Shown in pieces: positions 6,847-14,654 of a stretch of 16,521 bases of DNA (position 1 is its first letter; every line of letters begins with the position of its first letter). The translations under genes were made by a program, and so were the position numbers. Below the pieces are notes generated by a model that was not told the origin of the DNA, searched no databases, and was given only the letters and a program-made list of their open reading frames with translations. Origin of the DNA: a bacterium. GTDB lineage: Bacteria; UBA9089; JASEIO01. The stretch covers positions 9,402 to 25,922 of the forward strand of contig JASEIO010000021.1 in NCBI GenBank assembly GCA_030017475.1. The letters run 5' to 3'.

Positions 6847-8109
6847 TTAAGGGGTGACCGTCATAATACGTCTCGCAATCTCAGGATAGTGGGCGATGAA
6901 TTTTAGCTCATCATTTGTTAATGGCTTCTGCGTATGGACATTTGCATATCTTACAAGCTCAAGGATCTTTGTTGCCTCTTCGTCGTCTTTGAATTCGATC
7001 TCAAGCTTATCATATACATTACGGAAGCCTTTAATCCCTGAATACTCTCCTGCGGTTATCTGTCTTCCTGTCTCTACTATCTCTGGTTCTCCACGACCCA
7101 ATTCCTCAAAATCATATAATTCATAGTTTCGCCTATCCTTCAATGCACCATCTGCATGGATACCTGATTCATGGGCAAAGGCATTGGCACCAACAGCCAC
7201 CTGATTTACTGGGATAGGTATACCAAAGGCATATGAGGCATACTTAGCAATCTTCCATGCACAATCAAGCCTCACTCGCTCATCCAAGATGTACCTTTTC
7301 TCAAAGCCACTCGATTTTCTCAAGGCAAGAATTACACCCACAAGGTCGGCATTTCCTGCCCGTTCTCCCATCCCATTGATACAGGTATTGATGTAGGCAT
7401 CCACTCCACCATCCACTGCCCCTTTTGCTCCTGCTACAGAACAGGCAACTGCCATCCCAAGATCATTATGGCAGTGGAGTTCAATTGGCAGCCCTACCTC
7501 CTGTGCCAAAAGGCGTGTCCTTTCATAAATTGTGAATGGATCATCATAACCCAAGGTATCACAATATCTTATTCTCGTTGCACCATGTTCTTTTGCTGCA
7601 CGGGCAAACTTTATCAAATATTCATCATCAGTACGAGATGCGTCTTCTGCATTCACACCTACTGTTTCAATCCCAAGTTCATGACATCTGTCCAATGTAT
7701 CTACCATCATCTGGATGATATTTGGTTTTCCGGGCCCTTCTTTTTCTTCTCTAACAATCCTTCCCTGGAACTTACCATCTACCATTTGACGAGAGGTTGA
7801 TATAGAGATATTGAGATGTTTAACCTTTGTAAATTTCACCGAAAGTTCAACATCCTCGCTTACTGCCCTTATCCAGCCAGATAGGATTATTGGTTTTAAA
7901 ACTCCCATATCAGCAAGTTCTAAGTTTGCATTCAGGTAATTTATCTCATGACGGGTTACAGGAAAACCAAATTCTGATTGATATATACCCATCTCATTAA
8001 GGAATAGGTTTATCATAGTCTTCTCAAGCTTTGCCAATCCCAGACGTGAGGTCTGTACACCATCACGATTCGTAACATCAATTATGTATATCTTATTCTT
8101 ATTCTCCAT
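6847..8109 (-). CDS. Re-citrate synthase / homocitrate synthase-family enzyme (DRE-TIM metallolyase)
   Basis: 420 residues from ATG 8109, chosen over an in-frame TTG at 8133 because AAAGGGGTG sits 5 bases upstream of the ATG, whereas the TTG lies inside the 3' end of the preceding gene. Metal/acyl-CoA aldolase motifs: IIDVTNRDGVQT (Arg15, Asp16), ELHCHNDLGMA (the HxH metal ligands) and NGMGERAGNADL. The 'TNRDGVQ' opening, in place of the 'TLRDGEQ' of NifV and LeuA, together with SEFGFPVTRHE and HESGIHADGALKDRRNYELYD-type blocks, matches from memory the group that includes anaerobic Re-citrate synthases often annotated as homocitrate synthase. It would condense acetyl-CoA with oxaloacetate to citrate, feeding 2-oxoglutarate and glutamate. 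Neighbouring oxaloacetate enzymes and no nif genes support citrate, but homocitrate synthesis is not excluded. Confidence 0.8.
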   Translation of the reverse strand: MENKNKIYIIDVTNRDGVQTSRLGLAKLEKTMINLFLNEMGIYQSEFGFPVTRHEINYLNANLELADMGVLKPIILSGWIRAVSEDVELSVKFTKVKHLNISISTSRQMVDGKFQGRIVREEKEGPGKPNIIQMMVDTLDRCHELGIETVGVNAEDASRTDDEYLIKFARAAKEHGATRIRYCDTLGYDDPFTIYERTRLLAQEVGLPIELHCHNDLGMAVACSVAGAKGAVDGGVDAYINTCINGMGERAGNADLVGVILALRKSSGFEKRYILDERVRLDCAWKIAKYASYAFGIPIPVNQVAVGANAFAHESGIHADGALKDRRNYELYDFEELGRGEPEIVETGRQITAGEYSGIKGFRNVYDKLEIEFKDDEEATKILELVRYANVHTQKPLTNDELKFIAHYPEIARRIMTVTP

Positions 8110-8125
8110 CTCTACACCCCTTTCA

Positions 8126-9319
8126 TTACTCAAGTTTTTCTAATATCTTCTCTATCCTATCTAAACCATTTTCTATATCCTCAAGGGAGGTAGCATAGGA
8201 TAATCTTAGATAGTTTGAGGCCCCAAAAGCCGACCCTGGAACTACTGCAATGTGTGCCTCATTCAATAAAACTTGAGAAAGGCGAAATGAATCCTTTATC
8301 TCTTCTCCTTTAAATCTCATTGAGAGTAAAGACTCTACATTTGGAAATACGTAGAATGCACCATAAGGTGTAATGCAAGAGATACCACGGATTTTGTTTA
8401 GTCTATCTACTATGTATTTTCGACGCCTATTGAATTCCTTAACCATCTCAGCCACGCATTCCTGTCGCCCTTTTATAGCCTCTAAGGCTGCAAGCTGAGA
8501 GATGGATGTTGGGTTTGATGTAGTGTGAGACTGTATACTTGACATCGCCCGAATAACGTCTTTGGGTCCTGCTGCATACCCAATCCTCCATCCAGTCATC
8601 GAATAAGCCTTTGAGACACCATTTATAGTAATTGTTAGGTCTTTTATCTCTTTTCCCAGGGATGCAACACTTATATGTCTTTTTCCATCATAGATTAACT
8701 TCTCATATATCTCATCCGATATGATATAGACCCCTGCCTCAACAGCCACCCTCGCTAACCCCTCTAATTCATTTGGTTCATATACTGATCCTGTCGGATT
8801 GGATGGAGAATTCAGAATAATAGCCTTAGTATGGGAGGTGATGTTTTCTTTAAATTGGGCCGGGGTAAGCTTGAAATCATTTCCTTCAAAGGTTTCTACA
8901 ATAACGGGTCTTGCACCCGTCATCTTTACCTGTTCGGGATATGTTACCCAGTAAGGTGAAGGTATGATTACCTCATCCCCTTCATCACACAGGGCAAATA
9001 TGGCATTGAATAGGGAGTGTTTTGCCCCACATGATATCAAGATTTCAGACGTTTCATAATCCAGTCCATTATCTTCTTTAAATTTTTGGCAAACTGCCTC
9101 CTTTAATTCTATGATTCCAGAATCTGGGGTGTACTTAGTAAAACCACATTTTATAGCTTTACTCCCTGCCATTTTAATCTCAGCGGGGGTGTCAAAATCT
9201 GGTTCTCCGGCACCAAATGAGATTACAGGAATTCCACTCTTCTTCATCTCCTTTGCCTTAGCAGTTATTGCCAAGGTAGGTGAAGGACTTATTGACCTTG
9301 CTCTCCTCGATAAAGACAT
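8126..9319 (-). CDS. Class I/II aspartate aminotransferase (PLP)
   Basis: 397 residues, ATG 9319 with AAGGGG upstream. Fold-type I aminotransferase of the 1-beta (AatA) type: PVISFGAGEPDFDTP at the N-terminus, SPSNPTG (171-177), SDEIYE (201-206, Asp202 for the pyridine nitrogen), the Schiff-base Lys237 in GVSKAYSMTGWRIGY, and RLSYATS near the end for the substrate carboxylate arginine. Interconverts aspartate/2-oxoglutarate and oxaloacetate/glutamate. The stop lies 16 bp before the citrate synthase-like ATG, so the two are co-transcribed: one enzyme supplies or drains the oxaloacetate the other uses. Related members can also act on prephenate or other amino acids, which sequence reading alone cannot exclude. 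Confidence 0.9.
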   Translation of the reverse strand: MSLSRRARSISPSPTLAITAKAKEMKKSGIPVISFGAGEPDFDTPAEIKMAGSKAIKCGFTKYTPDSGIIELKEAVCQKFKEDNGLDYETSEILISCGAKHSLFNAIFALCDEGDEVIIPSPYWVTYPEQVKMTGARPVIVETFEGNDFKLTPAQFKENITSHTKAIILNSPSNPTGSVYEPNELEGLARVAVEAGVYIISDEIYEKLIYDGKRHISVASLGKEIKDLTITINGVSKAYSMTGWRIGYAAGPKDVIRAMSSIQSHTTSNPTSISQLAALEAIKGRQECVAEMVKEFNRRRKYIVDRLNKIRGISCITPYGAFYVFPNVESLLSMRFKGEEIKDSFRLSQVLLNEAHIAVVPGSAFGASNYLRLSYATSLEDIENGLDRIEKILEKLE

Positions 9320-9340
9320 GATTTATTTCCCCTTAGAGAC

Positions 9341-9429
9341 CATTCGGTAATTTTGGTGTAAATAAAAGGAAAAAGGAAGAAAAGGTGTAACAAGTGCTCT
9401 CAAATGAAGAATTTGTAAATTATCGAATG
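9341..9429. repeat. 13-bp inverted repeat flanking the pckG-aminotransferase gap
   Basis: CATTCGGTAATTT (9341-9353) is repeated inverted as AAATTATCGAATG (9417-9429), 12 of 13 positions complementary and the odd pair a G-U in plus-strand RNA. The 63-bp interior is rich in purines on the plus strand (for example 9363-9383). It occupies most of the 117-bp gap between the pckG stop and the aminotransferase start. Could be a pair of sites for one dimeric regulator of the aminotransferase/citrate synthase/FDH genes, a stem at the pckG 3' end, or a small mobile remnant. I found no convincing -35/-10 pair inside. Confidence 0.5.
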
Positions 9430-9436
9430 CTTTCCC

Positions 9437-11302
9437 TTAGTATAAGCTGGTAGGATGTACATAATGCCCATACCTTTTCCTTACCTCTTCCAATCTCTGC
9501 TTTTGTTCTGAAAGCACATCAAATAGAATACTTGGTGTGTCAGAAACCTTTGTTTTATAAATCTCAATAATCCTTTCCAGTTTTCTAATATTCTCTGGAA
9601 TTCTTAAGGTGAATTGTTCTATGTAATCCCTTTCTGCATAATCCTTATTAAGAATCTCTTTGAATAATCTCTTGAGGTCTTCATATCTTGGGATGTAACC
9701 AGTAGGAGTTTTAAGTGCCGAGACATCTTTGTGAACACGAAGTTCCATCCATTTAAGCCAGACGCATTTATCCTCCATTCTATTTATATATCCTCCATCC
9801 TTATTTTTTAAAAAATAATTGACAGAAAAGATTGTGGGTGGTCTATCCAAACCCTTTCCAAACTCAAGATGATTGTTGATATATCTACCAAGGGGAATCG
9901 AGAGAAAGTCGATATTAGACATAGGATTGAATGTCCTTACGCCTTCCTCACCAAGTGTTGCGGCAGTGGTCTCTGATTCTAATGCTCCACCCATTGTTAT
10001 TACTCCATGCTCCCAACTAAAGGCCTCCTGGACAGGACAAGATGTATCAGAGTCTCTTCCCCCATAGATTATCCCTTTTATCTCTACTCCTTGCGGTGCA
10101 TCCAGTTCAGGGTCACAGTTTTTCAGGGTATAAAGTGAAATTGTATATCTTGCATTCTTATGTGAATGAGATATAGGATTGCCCATCTTGTCTTTTTTCC
10201 CTTTATACCACTCTCCTGAATAATTGATTCCTTTATCAGGCACTTCCCTTCCATCACCAAGCCAATAAGGGATCCCTTCTTCAGTTACAAGAACGTTAGA
10301 AAAGATTACATCCCCTGGTTTATTAAGCACTTCCCAGATTAAAGGGTCATCTTTTGGGTTCACATCCTTAATAATTCCAAAGATTCCACATTCAACATTT
10401 ACTGCATATACCTTTCCCCCCATATTCCTCAGATATGCCAAATCATCTCCGACAATAGTTTCACCTTTTATCATAGCAGTTGATGTCTTGCCACACATAC
10501 TCGGGAATGCACCCGTGAAATAGCTTACTCGACCATTTGGTCCATGAACTCCCATAATCAACATATGTTCTGCTAACCATCCCTCTTTAGATGCCTTATA
10601 TATAGCCATGCGGAGTGAAAGTTTTTTAAATCCTACAGTATTTCCCGCATACTGGGTGTTTGTACTATAAATAATATTATCTTCTAAATCTATGTATATC
10701 CGTCGCTTATCAATGTCCTTGCTTACTCCTCCTTCCAACTTGCCTGCACTATGGACAACTTTAAAAAACTTTTCCGGAGATCTTCTTTTAAACTCTTCAT
10801 ACCCTCTTCTATAAAGGATAAGTTCTGAATGGACAACATAACTGGAGTCGGTTAACTGTACTGAAGGAATAGAAAATGGAGAATCTACTGGCCCAAGACA
10901 GAAGAAACAGATAAACATCTCCGCCCCTTCCATTATGCCTTTTAAGATTTCATGTATCTCTTTAAGACCCTCTTCTTTATCTATTGAATTAAGAAAACCA
11001 AGATCTGTTCCAGGTGAAAGTAGATATCTTGTGATCTCTTTATCCCTTCCCTGGTCATAGTATCCATCAAAATGGACGGTATGACCTGGAATGGCAAGTC
11101 TCTTCTCCTCTCCCTTTTCTATTGCCTTATCTCTGATATAGGCTGCATCTTCATCTGTATCAGTACAAACAAAAACAGAGTGAGGATTACAATGCTCGAC
11201 ATATTTTGCCACAAAATCGAGAAGTACAGGATTATTTAACGCTAAGAGTTTCTGGTAATTCCTCTCTCCACATTTCGATTTAAGTAACTCTAATCTTCTC
11301 AT
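9437..11302 (-). CDS. pckG: Phosphoenolpyruvate carboxykinase (GTP)
   Basis: 621 residues, full length for the GTP-dependent class. Key sites: YAGNTVGFKK (218-227) in the oxaloacetate/PEP and metal site, the P-loop GAFPSMCGKTST (264-275) with the class-specific Cys270, and GDDLAYL (285-291) for the second metal and nucleotide. A GFLNSIDKEEGLKEIHEIL-type segment replaces the usual HCSGS loop area, and C-terminal PRYEDLKRLF is typical. Catalyses oxaloacetate + GTP = PEP + CO2 + GDP; in an anaerobe it may run either way. The ATG (11302) lies 16 bp after the serC stop and has only a weak ribosome site (GTGAGA), so it probably depends on coupling to serC. PEP formed here can feed serine synthesis through 3-phosphoglycerate. 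Confidence 0.95.
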   Translation of the reverse strand: MRRLELLKSKCGERNYQKLLALNNPVLLDFVAKYVEHCNPHSVFVCTDTDEDAAYIRDKAIEKGEEKRLAIPGHTVHFDGYYDQGRDKEITRYLLSPGTDLGFLNSIDKEEGLKEIHEILKGIMEGAEMFICFFCLGPVDSPFSIPSVQLTDSSYVVHSELILYRRGYEEFKRRSPEKFFKVVHSAGKLEGGVSKDIDKRRIYIDLEDNIIYSTNTQYAGNTVGFKKLSLRMAIYKASKEGWLAEHMLIMGVHGPNGRVSYFTGAFPSMCGKTSTAMIKGETIVGDDLAYLRNMGGKVYAVNVECGIFGIIKDVNPKDDPLIWEVLNKPGDVIFSNVLVTEEGIPYWLGDGREVPDKGINYSGEWYKGKKDKMGNPISHSHKNARYTISLYTLKNCDPELDAPQGVEIKGIIYGGRDSDTSCPVQEAFSWEHGVITMGGALESETTAATLGEEGVRTFNPMSNIDFLSIPLGRYINNHLEFGKGLDRPPTIFSVNYFLKNKDGGYINRMEDKCVWLKWMELRVHKDVSALKTPTGYIPRYEDLKRLFKEILNKDYAERDYIEQFTLRIPENIRKLERIIEIYKTKVSDTPSILFDVLSEQKQRLEEVRKRYGHYVHPTSLY

Positions 11303-11318
11303 TATCTCACATCATCAG

Positions 11319-12401
11319 CTAATGGGTTTTAGCGAACCTATGCATAAAATCCACTAAGCGCTCCACTCCTTCTATGGGGAATGCGTTATAGATAGAAGCC
11401 CTTATTCCTCCAACTGACCTGTGTCCTTTTAGACCAAAAAGCGCGATGGATGCTGCCTCCTTAATAAACTTCTTCTCCAAGTCTTCGTCTTGAAGCCTGA
11501 AGGTCACATTCATCAACGAGCGGCTGTCTTTATCCACAGTACTTTGGTAAAATCCGCTAGATGCATCAATAGCTTCATAAAGTAGCGTGGCTTTCCTTCT
11601 GTTTATCTCTTCTATCTTCTCTACACCACCGTTTCGCTTCAGCCATTCTAAGACCAATTTAACTGTATAGATAGCGAATACAGGTGGGGTGTTGTAAAGA
11701 GAATCTTTCTCAATATGGGTCTTGTATCTAAGCATGGGTGGAGTGGATTCTGGACACCTCTCCGCCAGGTCTTTTCGGATTATGACCACCGTCACACCTG
11801 CTGGACCAAGGTTCTTCTGAGCACCAGCATATATAAGACCAAATTTTCTGATATCCACCTTTCGACTGAGTATATCAGAGGACATATCCGCAACAAGAGG
11901 GATGTGAGAGATATCTGGAAAAGTCCTCCACTGGGTTCCGAAGATGGTATTATTGGATGTGATATGCACATACTGGGCATCATTAGAGAACTTAATTTCT
12001 TCAAGCTTTGGGATTCTTCGGAAGTTTACATCCTCAGTGGTTGCAGCAACTACCGCCTCCCCGATACTCTTTGCTTCCTTTATGGCCCTCTTTGACCATG
12101 AGCCGGTAATGATATAATCTGCCTTTTCTCCAGGTTTAAGAAGGTTTAGGGGAACCATGGCGAATTGCAGATTTGCCCCACCTCCTAAAAACAGAATCTC
12201 GTAATTTTCGGAAATCCCCATTAATTCTCTAAGGAGCGATTTGGCTGTATTTATGATATCCAAAAACTCCTCTGAACGATGACTTATTTCTAAGATTGAC
12301 ATACCGATATTAGAATAATCTACAATATTCTCTTCAAGTTCCTTAAGCACCTCTAAAGGTAAAGTAGCTGGTCCCGGATTGAAATTGAACTTTCTATCCA
12401 T
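11319..12401 (-). CDS. serC: Phosphoserine aminotransferase
   Basis: 360 residues, starting at ATG 12401 with AAGGAGGAGG just upstream. Opens with FNFNPGPATLPLEVL, the SerC signature, followed by ISHRSEEF (39-46), FLGGGANLQFAM (71-82), ADMSSDILSR (171-180) and the PLP lysine Lys196 in YAGAQKNLGPAGV; C-terminal GLKGHRSVGGIRASIYNA is also diagnostic. Converts 3-phosphohydroxypyruvate and glutamate to phosphoserine and 2-oxoglutarate in serine synthesis; it can also serve the pyridoxal-phosphate pathway. It is the first gene of the leftward run, with its own promoter about 110 bp upstream, and forms a tight pair with pckG. No serA or serB appears in the window. Confidence 0.96.
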   Translation of the reverse strand: MDRKFNFNPGPATLPLEVLKELEENIVDYSNIGMSILEISHRSEEFLDIINTAKSLLRELMGISENYEILFLGGGANLQFAMVPLNLLKPGEKADYIITGSWSKRAIKEAKSIGEAVVAATTEDVNFRRIPKLEEIKFSNDAQYVHITSNNTIFGTQWRTFPDISHIPLVADMSSDILSRKVDIRKFGLIYAGAQKNLGPAGVTVVIIRKDLAERCPESTPPMLRYKTHIEKDSLYNTPPVFAIYTVKLVLEWLKRNGGVEKIEEINRRKATLLYEAIDASSGFYQSTVDKDSRSLMNVTFRLQDEDLEKKFIKEAASIALFGLKGHRSVGGIRASIYNAFPIEGVERLVDFMHRFAKTH

Positions 12402-12511
12402 AACCCTCCTCCTTTGGCATAATATTCATTAATCGTTGAATTGTATCTTTTAGTCCCCTATTTTTTCACCAGATCTTCTCTCTGACTCATCAAGCAATAG
12501 ATTCAAAGTGA

Positions 12512-12540
12512 ATATTATCATATCAAATATCAGCTGTCAA
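12512..12540 (-). promoter_or_regulatory. Sigma70-type promoter for serC-pckG
   Basis: On the minus strand: perfect TTGACA (12540-12535), 17-bp spacer, TAATAT (12517-12512, 4/6). An alternative -10, GATAAT (5/6), lies 2 bp nearer. Predicted start near 12505, leaving a leader of about 100 nt before ATG 12401. Confidence 0.6.
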
Positions 12541-12670
12541 GAAAAATATCATTGGAGATAATGGAAAATAAAGGAATACGTGGCTCTTTTAAAGATAGAT
12601 CAGTGGACAGATTCGGATTATAAGCTTTATTCAAGATAAACCCAAATTTTCTTATCCTTTAACTTTTCAC

Positions 12671-12699
12671 TTGACGCAATCATTTCTATAAGCTATAAT
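12671..12699 (+). promoter_or_regulatory. Strong sigma70-type promoter for the DUF72/radical SAM cluster
   Basis: TTGACG (12671-12676, 5/6), exactly 17 bp, then a perfect TATAAT (12694-12699). The first in-frame ATG of the DUF72 frame (12698) lies inside this -10 box, so it cannot be on the mRNA; transcription should begin around 12706. This sets the DUF72 start further downstream. Confidence 0.7.
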
Positions 12700-12802
12700 G
12701 CAAAATCAATGGAACAAGCTGAGGCGGGGAGATGGGGTTACAGCAAGTGATCTTTTTGCGGGCCGGGATAGAGGTTATTGGTCAGGAATAGATTTGGGAA
12801 GG

Positions 12803-13525
12803 ATGGAACAAAAGATAGGCTGTTGCGGTTTTCCAGTAGCCAGGGATAGATATTATCAATATTTCGATGTTGTTGAGCTCCAGAGGACATTCTATCAGCC
12901 ACCAGATCTTCCAACAATCCAGAAGTTACGTGAATGCTCTCCACCAGGCTTTGAGTTTTCGCTCAAGGCTTGGCAGCTAATCACCCATCCGCCAACAAGC
13001 CCTACCTATCGAAAGCTGCGTCTTTCCATTCCGAAAAAAACTAAGAAGAATTATGGTTTTTTTAAGCCGACCGATGAGGTACTCGGCGCCTGGAGGAGAG
13101 TCGATGAGATCTCTCAGGTTCTTGAGGCAAAGGTCATCGTCTTCCAATGTCCCGCAAGCTTTACGCCTACCCAGGAAAATAAGAAGAACCTAAGGAGGTT
13201 CTTTCTGTCCATTAAAAGGAGAAACTATACGTTCTGTTGGGAGCTGCGAGGAGAGTGGGCCGATCGAGATGTGGAATCCTTATGTAAGGAGTTAGACCTT
13301 GTCCACTGCGTCGACCCCTTTAAGTCCGAACCTACCTTTGGAAAGATTAGATACTTTCGACTCCATGGGATTGGTGGTTACCGTTATCGCTACACTGAGG
13401 ACGATCTGAGGAACCTGAAAGCTAAAGATTTTAAGTCCCCTCGGGTCTACTATATGTTTAACAATGTATATATGTTTGAGGACGCCAGGCGTTTCAAGGA
13501 GATGATGAGCCGATTGATTTTGTAA
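12803..13525 (+). CDS. DUF72 family protein (YecE-like)
   Basis: 240 residues from ATG 12803. The family begins at KIGCCGFPVARDRYYQYFDVVELQRTFYQPP, matching the DUF72 N-terminus, and continues with FEFSLKAWQLITHP, VIVFQCPASFTPT, YTFCWELRGEW, VHCVDPF, RYFRLHG and the terminal VYYMFNNVYMFEDARRFKEM. Length is normal. The longer frame from ATG 12698 is rejected because that ATG is inside the -10 box and its 35 extra residues do not resemble the family; TTG 12794, with AGGA 6 bases ahead, is a reasonable alternative to ATG 12803, whose GGGAAGG abuts the codon. DUF72 proteins have a TIM-barrel-like fold and no settled function. First gene of the plus-strand cluster; richer in G+C than most left-side genes. 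Confidence 0.88.
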   Translation: MEQKIGCCGFPVARDRYYQYFDVVELQRTFYQPPDLPTIQKLRECSPPGFEFSLKAWQLITHPPTSPTYRKLRLSIPKKTKKNYGFFKPTDEVLGAWRRVDEISQVLEAKVIVFQCPASFTPTQENKKNLRRFFLSIKRRNYTFCWELRGEWADRDVESLCKELDLVHCVDPFKSEPTFGKIRYFRLHGIGGYRYRYTEDDLRNLKAKDFKSPRVYYMFNNVYMFEDARRFKEMMSRLIL

Positions 13526-13631
13526 AGAAGGCTGCGAGGGATTTGGGAATAGACCTAAATAGATTCAAAGGTTCATCAGGCTGGAGGCTGCACTAATTAG
13601 ATTTAGTAAGAGCCATTAATGTGAAGATAAG

Positions 13632-14654
13632 ATGAAAGAGGCTATCCTTTATGATAGGTTATCCGGCAACAAGGTAAGGTGTAATATCTGCCAGAGGAGA
13701 TGTGAGATCCCGGAAGGGAAGCGCGGATACTGCTGGACGAGGCTGAACCAGAAAGGCGAGCTCTACTCTCTGGCCTATGGTCGGGTCTCCTTTATGTCGG
13801 TTGCACCGATTGAAAAGAAGCCATTATACCATTTCTATCCTGGCAGTTTTGCCATGAGCTTTGGTACCTTAGGATGTAACTTTCGCTGTCCGGGTTGCCA
13901 AAACTGGGATATAGCGCACGCTAAGATCGATCTGGATGGGGGCCAAACCGAATATGTCTCCCCTGAGGATTCAATTAAGTTGGCCAAAAGACATGGCTGC
14001 GAGGGAATGAGTTGGACCTACAATGAACCCTCTATCTGGTTTGAATATACGTTGGATGGCGCAAGGCTTTCAAAAAAGGCCAACCTCTACACCACCTACG
14101 TAACCAATGGTTATATAACCTGTGAGGCGCTCGATATGATAGGACCCTATCTGGATGCGTTCAGAGTGGATTTAAAGGGCTTTTCGAAAGATCTTTATAA
14201 AAAGATAGCAAACCTTTCCGATTTTAGGGGAATCTTAGATGTGACCAAGCGAGCCAAGGATAAGTGGAGGATGTGGGTAGAGATCGTAACCAATATCATC
14301 CCAGGCTATAGCGATGATGAGACCCATTTAAGGAAGATCGCATCCTGGATAGTGAAGGACTTAGGAGAGGATACCCCCTGGCACGTAACCCAGTTTATTC
14401 CACACCTGAAGTTGAAGAACCTTTCGCCAACACCGGTAGCCACCTTAGAGCGAGCACGTGGGATCGGCCAGGATGTGGGGCTTCGATGGGTCTACATCGG
14501 TAATATCCCTGGTCATCCTGGCCAGAATACCTATTGTCCAGAGTGTAATGAGCTTTTGATCGAACGATATGACTTTGGTCCAGTCCAAAATATGCTTGCA
14601 CCTGGAGGCAAGTGCCAAAACTGTGGGGTCGAGATTCCTGGAAGGTTCCATTAA
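13632..14654 (+). CDS. amrS: AmrS-type (AmmeMemoRadiSam) radical SAM enzyme
   Basis: 340 residues. N-terminal metal-binding set Cys17-x2-Cys20-x3-Cys24-x9-Cys34 in CNICQRRCEIPEGKRGYC; radical SAM cluster Cys82-x3-Cys86-x2-Cys89 in GTLGCNFRCPGCQNWDIAH; then EGMSWTYNEPSIWFEY, VTNGYI, DAFRVDLKGF, NIIPGYSDDE and TPWHVTQFIPH, all usual for the AmrS / PflA-like family; a C-terminal zinc ribbon (CPEC...CQNC). It cleaves S-adenosylmethionine to a 5'-deoxyadenosyl radical; the substrate of AmrS proteins is unknown. The AMMECR1 and Memo partners that name the family are absent here. ATG 13632 has only a weak GAAGATAAG upstream. Its stop is joined to the next radical SAM gene as TAATG. Confidence 0.92.
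   Translation: MKEAILYDRLSGNKVRCNICQRRCEIPEGKRGYCWTRLNQKGELYSLAYGRVSFMSVAPIEKKPLYHFYPGSFAMSFGTLGCNFRCPGCQNWDIAHAKIDLDGGQTEYVSPEDSIKLAKRHGCEGMSWTYNEPSIWFEYTLDGARLSKKANLYTTYVTNGYITCEALDMIGPYLDAFRVDLKGFSKDLYKKIANLSDFRGILDVTKRAKDKWRMWVEIVTNIIPGYSDDETHLRKIASWIVKDLGEDTPWHVTQFIPHLKLKNLSPTPVATLERARGIGQDVGLRWVYIGNIPGHPGQNTYCPECNELLIERYDFGPVQNMLAPGGKCQNCGVEIPGRFH

Larger units (their letters stand above)
12402..12802. other. Divergent intergenic region with back-to-back promoters
   Basis: Separates leftward serC from the rightward DUF72 cluster. Holds one promoter for each strand (12512-12540 minus, 12671-12699 plus), a serC leader of about 100 bases and a plus-strand leader of about 95 bases. A 20-codon ORF with GGAG 3 bases before its ATG (12561-12623, plus) is visible but probably fortuitous. 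No transfer RNA, riboswitch or repeat recognised. AT-rich between 12481 and 12560. Confidence 0.6.

Noticed and set aside
8110-8133. TTG at 8133 as start of the citrate synthase-like gene
   Set aside because: It lies inside the end of the aminotransferase gene, while ATG 8109 has a well-placed AAAGGGGTG and gives the family's usual N-terminus.
11715-12095. 126-residue plus-strand frame within serC
   Set aside because: Shadow of serC, which has complete family motifs and a strong ribosome site; this frame resembles nothing.
12402-12505. Hammerhead-ribozyme-like strings (TTGATGAGTC...GTGAAA) in the serC leader
   Set aside because: The invariant CUGANGA core is not met (the C is replaced by U) and the required flanking stems do not form.
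12561-12623. 20-codon ORF with a GGAG ahead of its ATG in the divergent region
   Set aside because: Too short, no recognisable sequence, and it lies upstream of the mapped plus-strand promoter without one of its own.
12700-12802. G-rich leader of the DUF72 gene as a riboswitch
   Set aside because: I compared it with fluoride, cobalamin and cyclic-di-GMP classes by eye and found none of their conserved cores.
14612-14653. GTG start adding 14 residues to the second radical SAM protein
   Set aside because: That stretch encodes the zinc ribbon of the preceding protein in its own frame; ATG 14654 has GGAAGG at good spacing and forms a TAATG junction.
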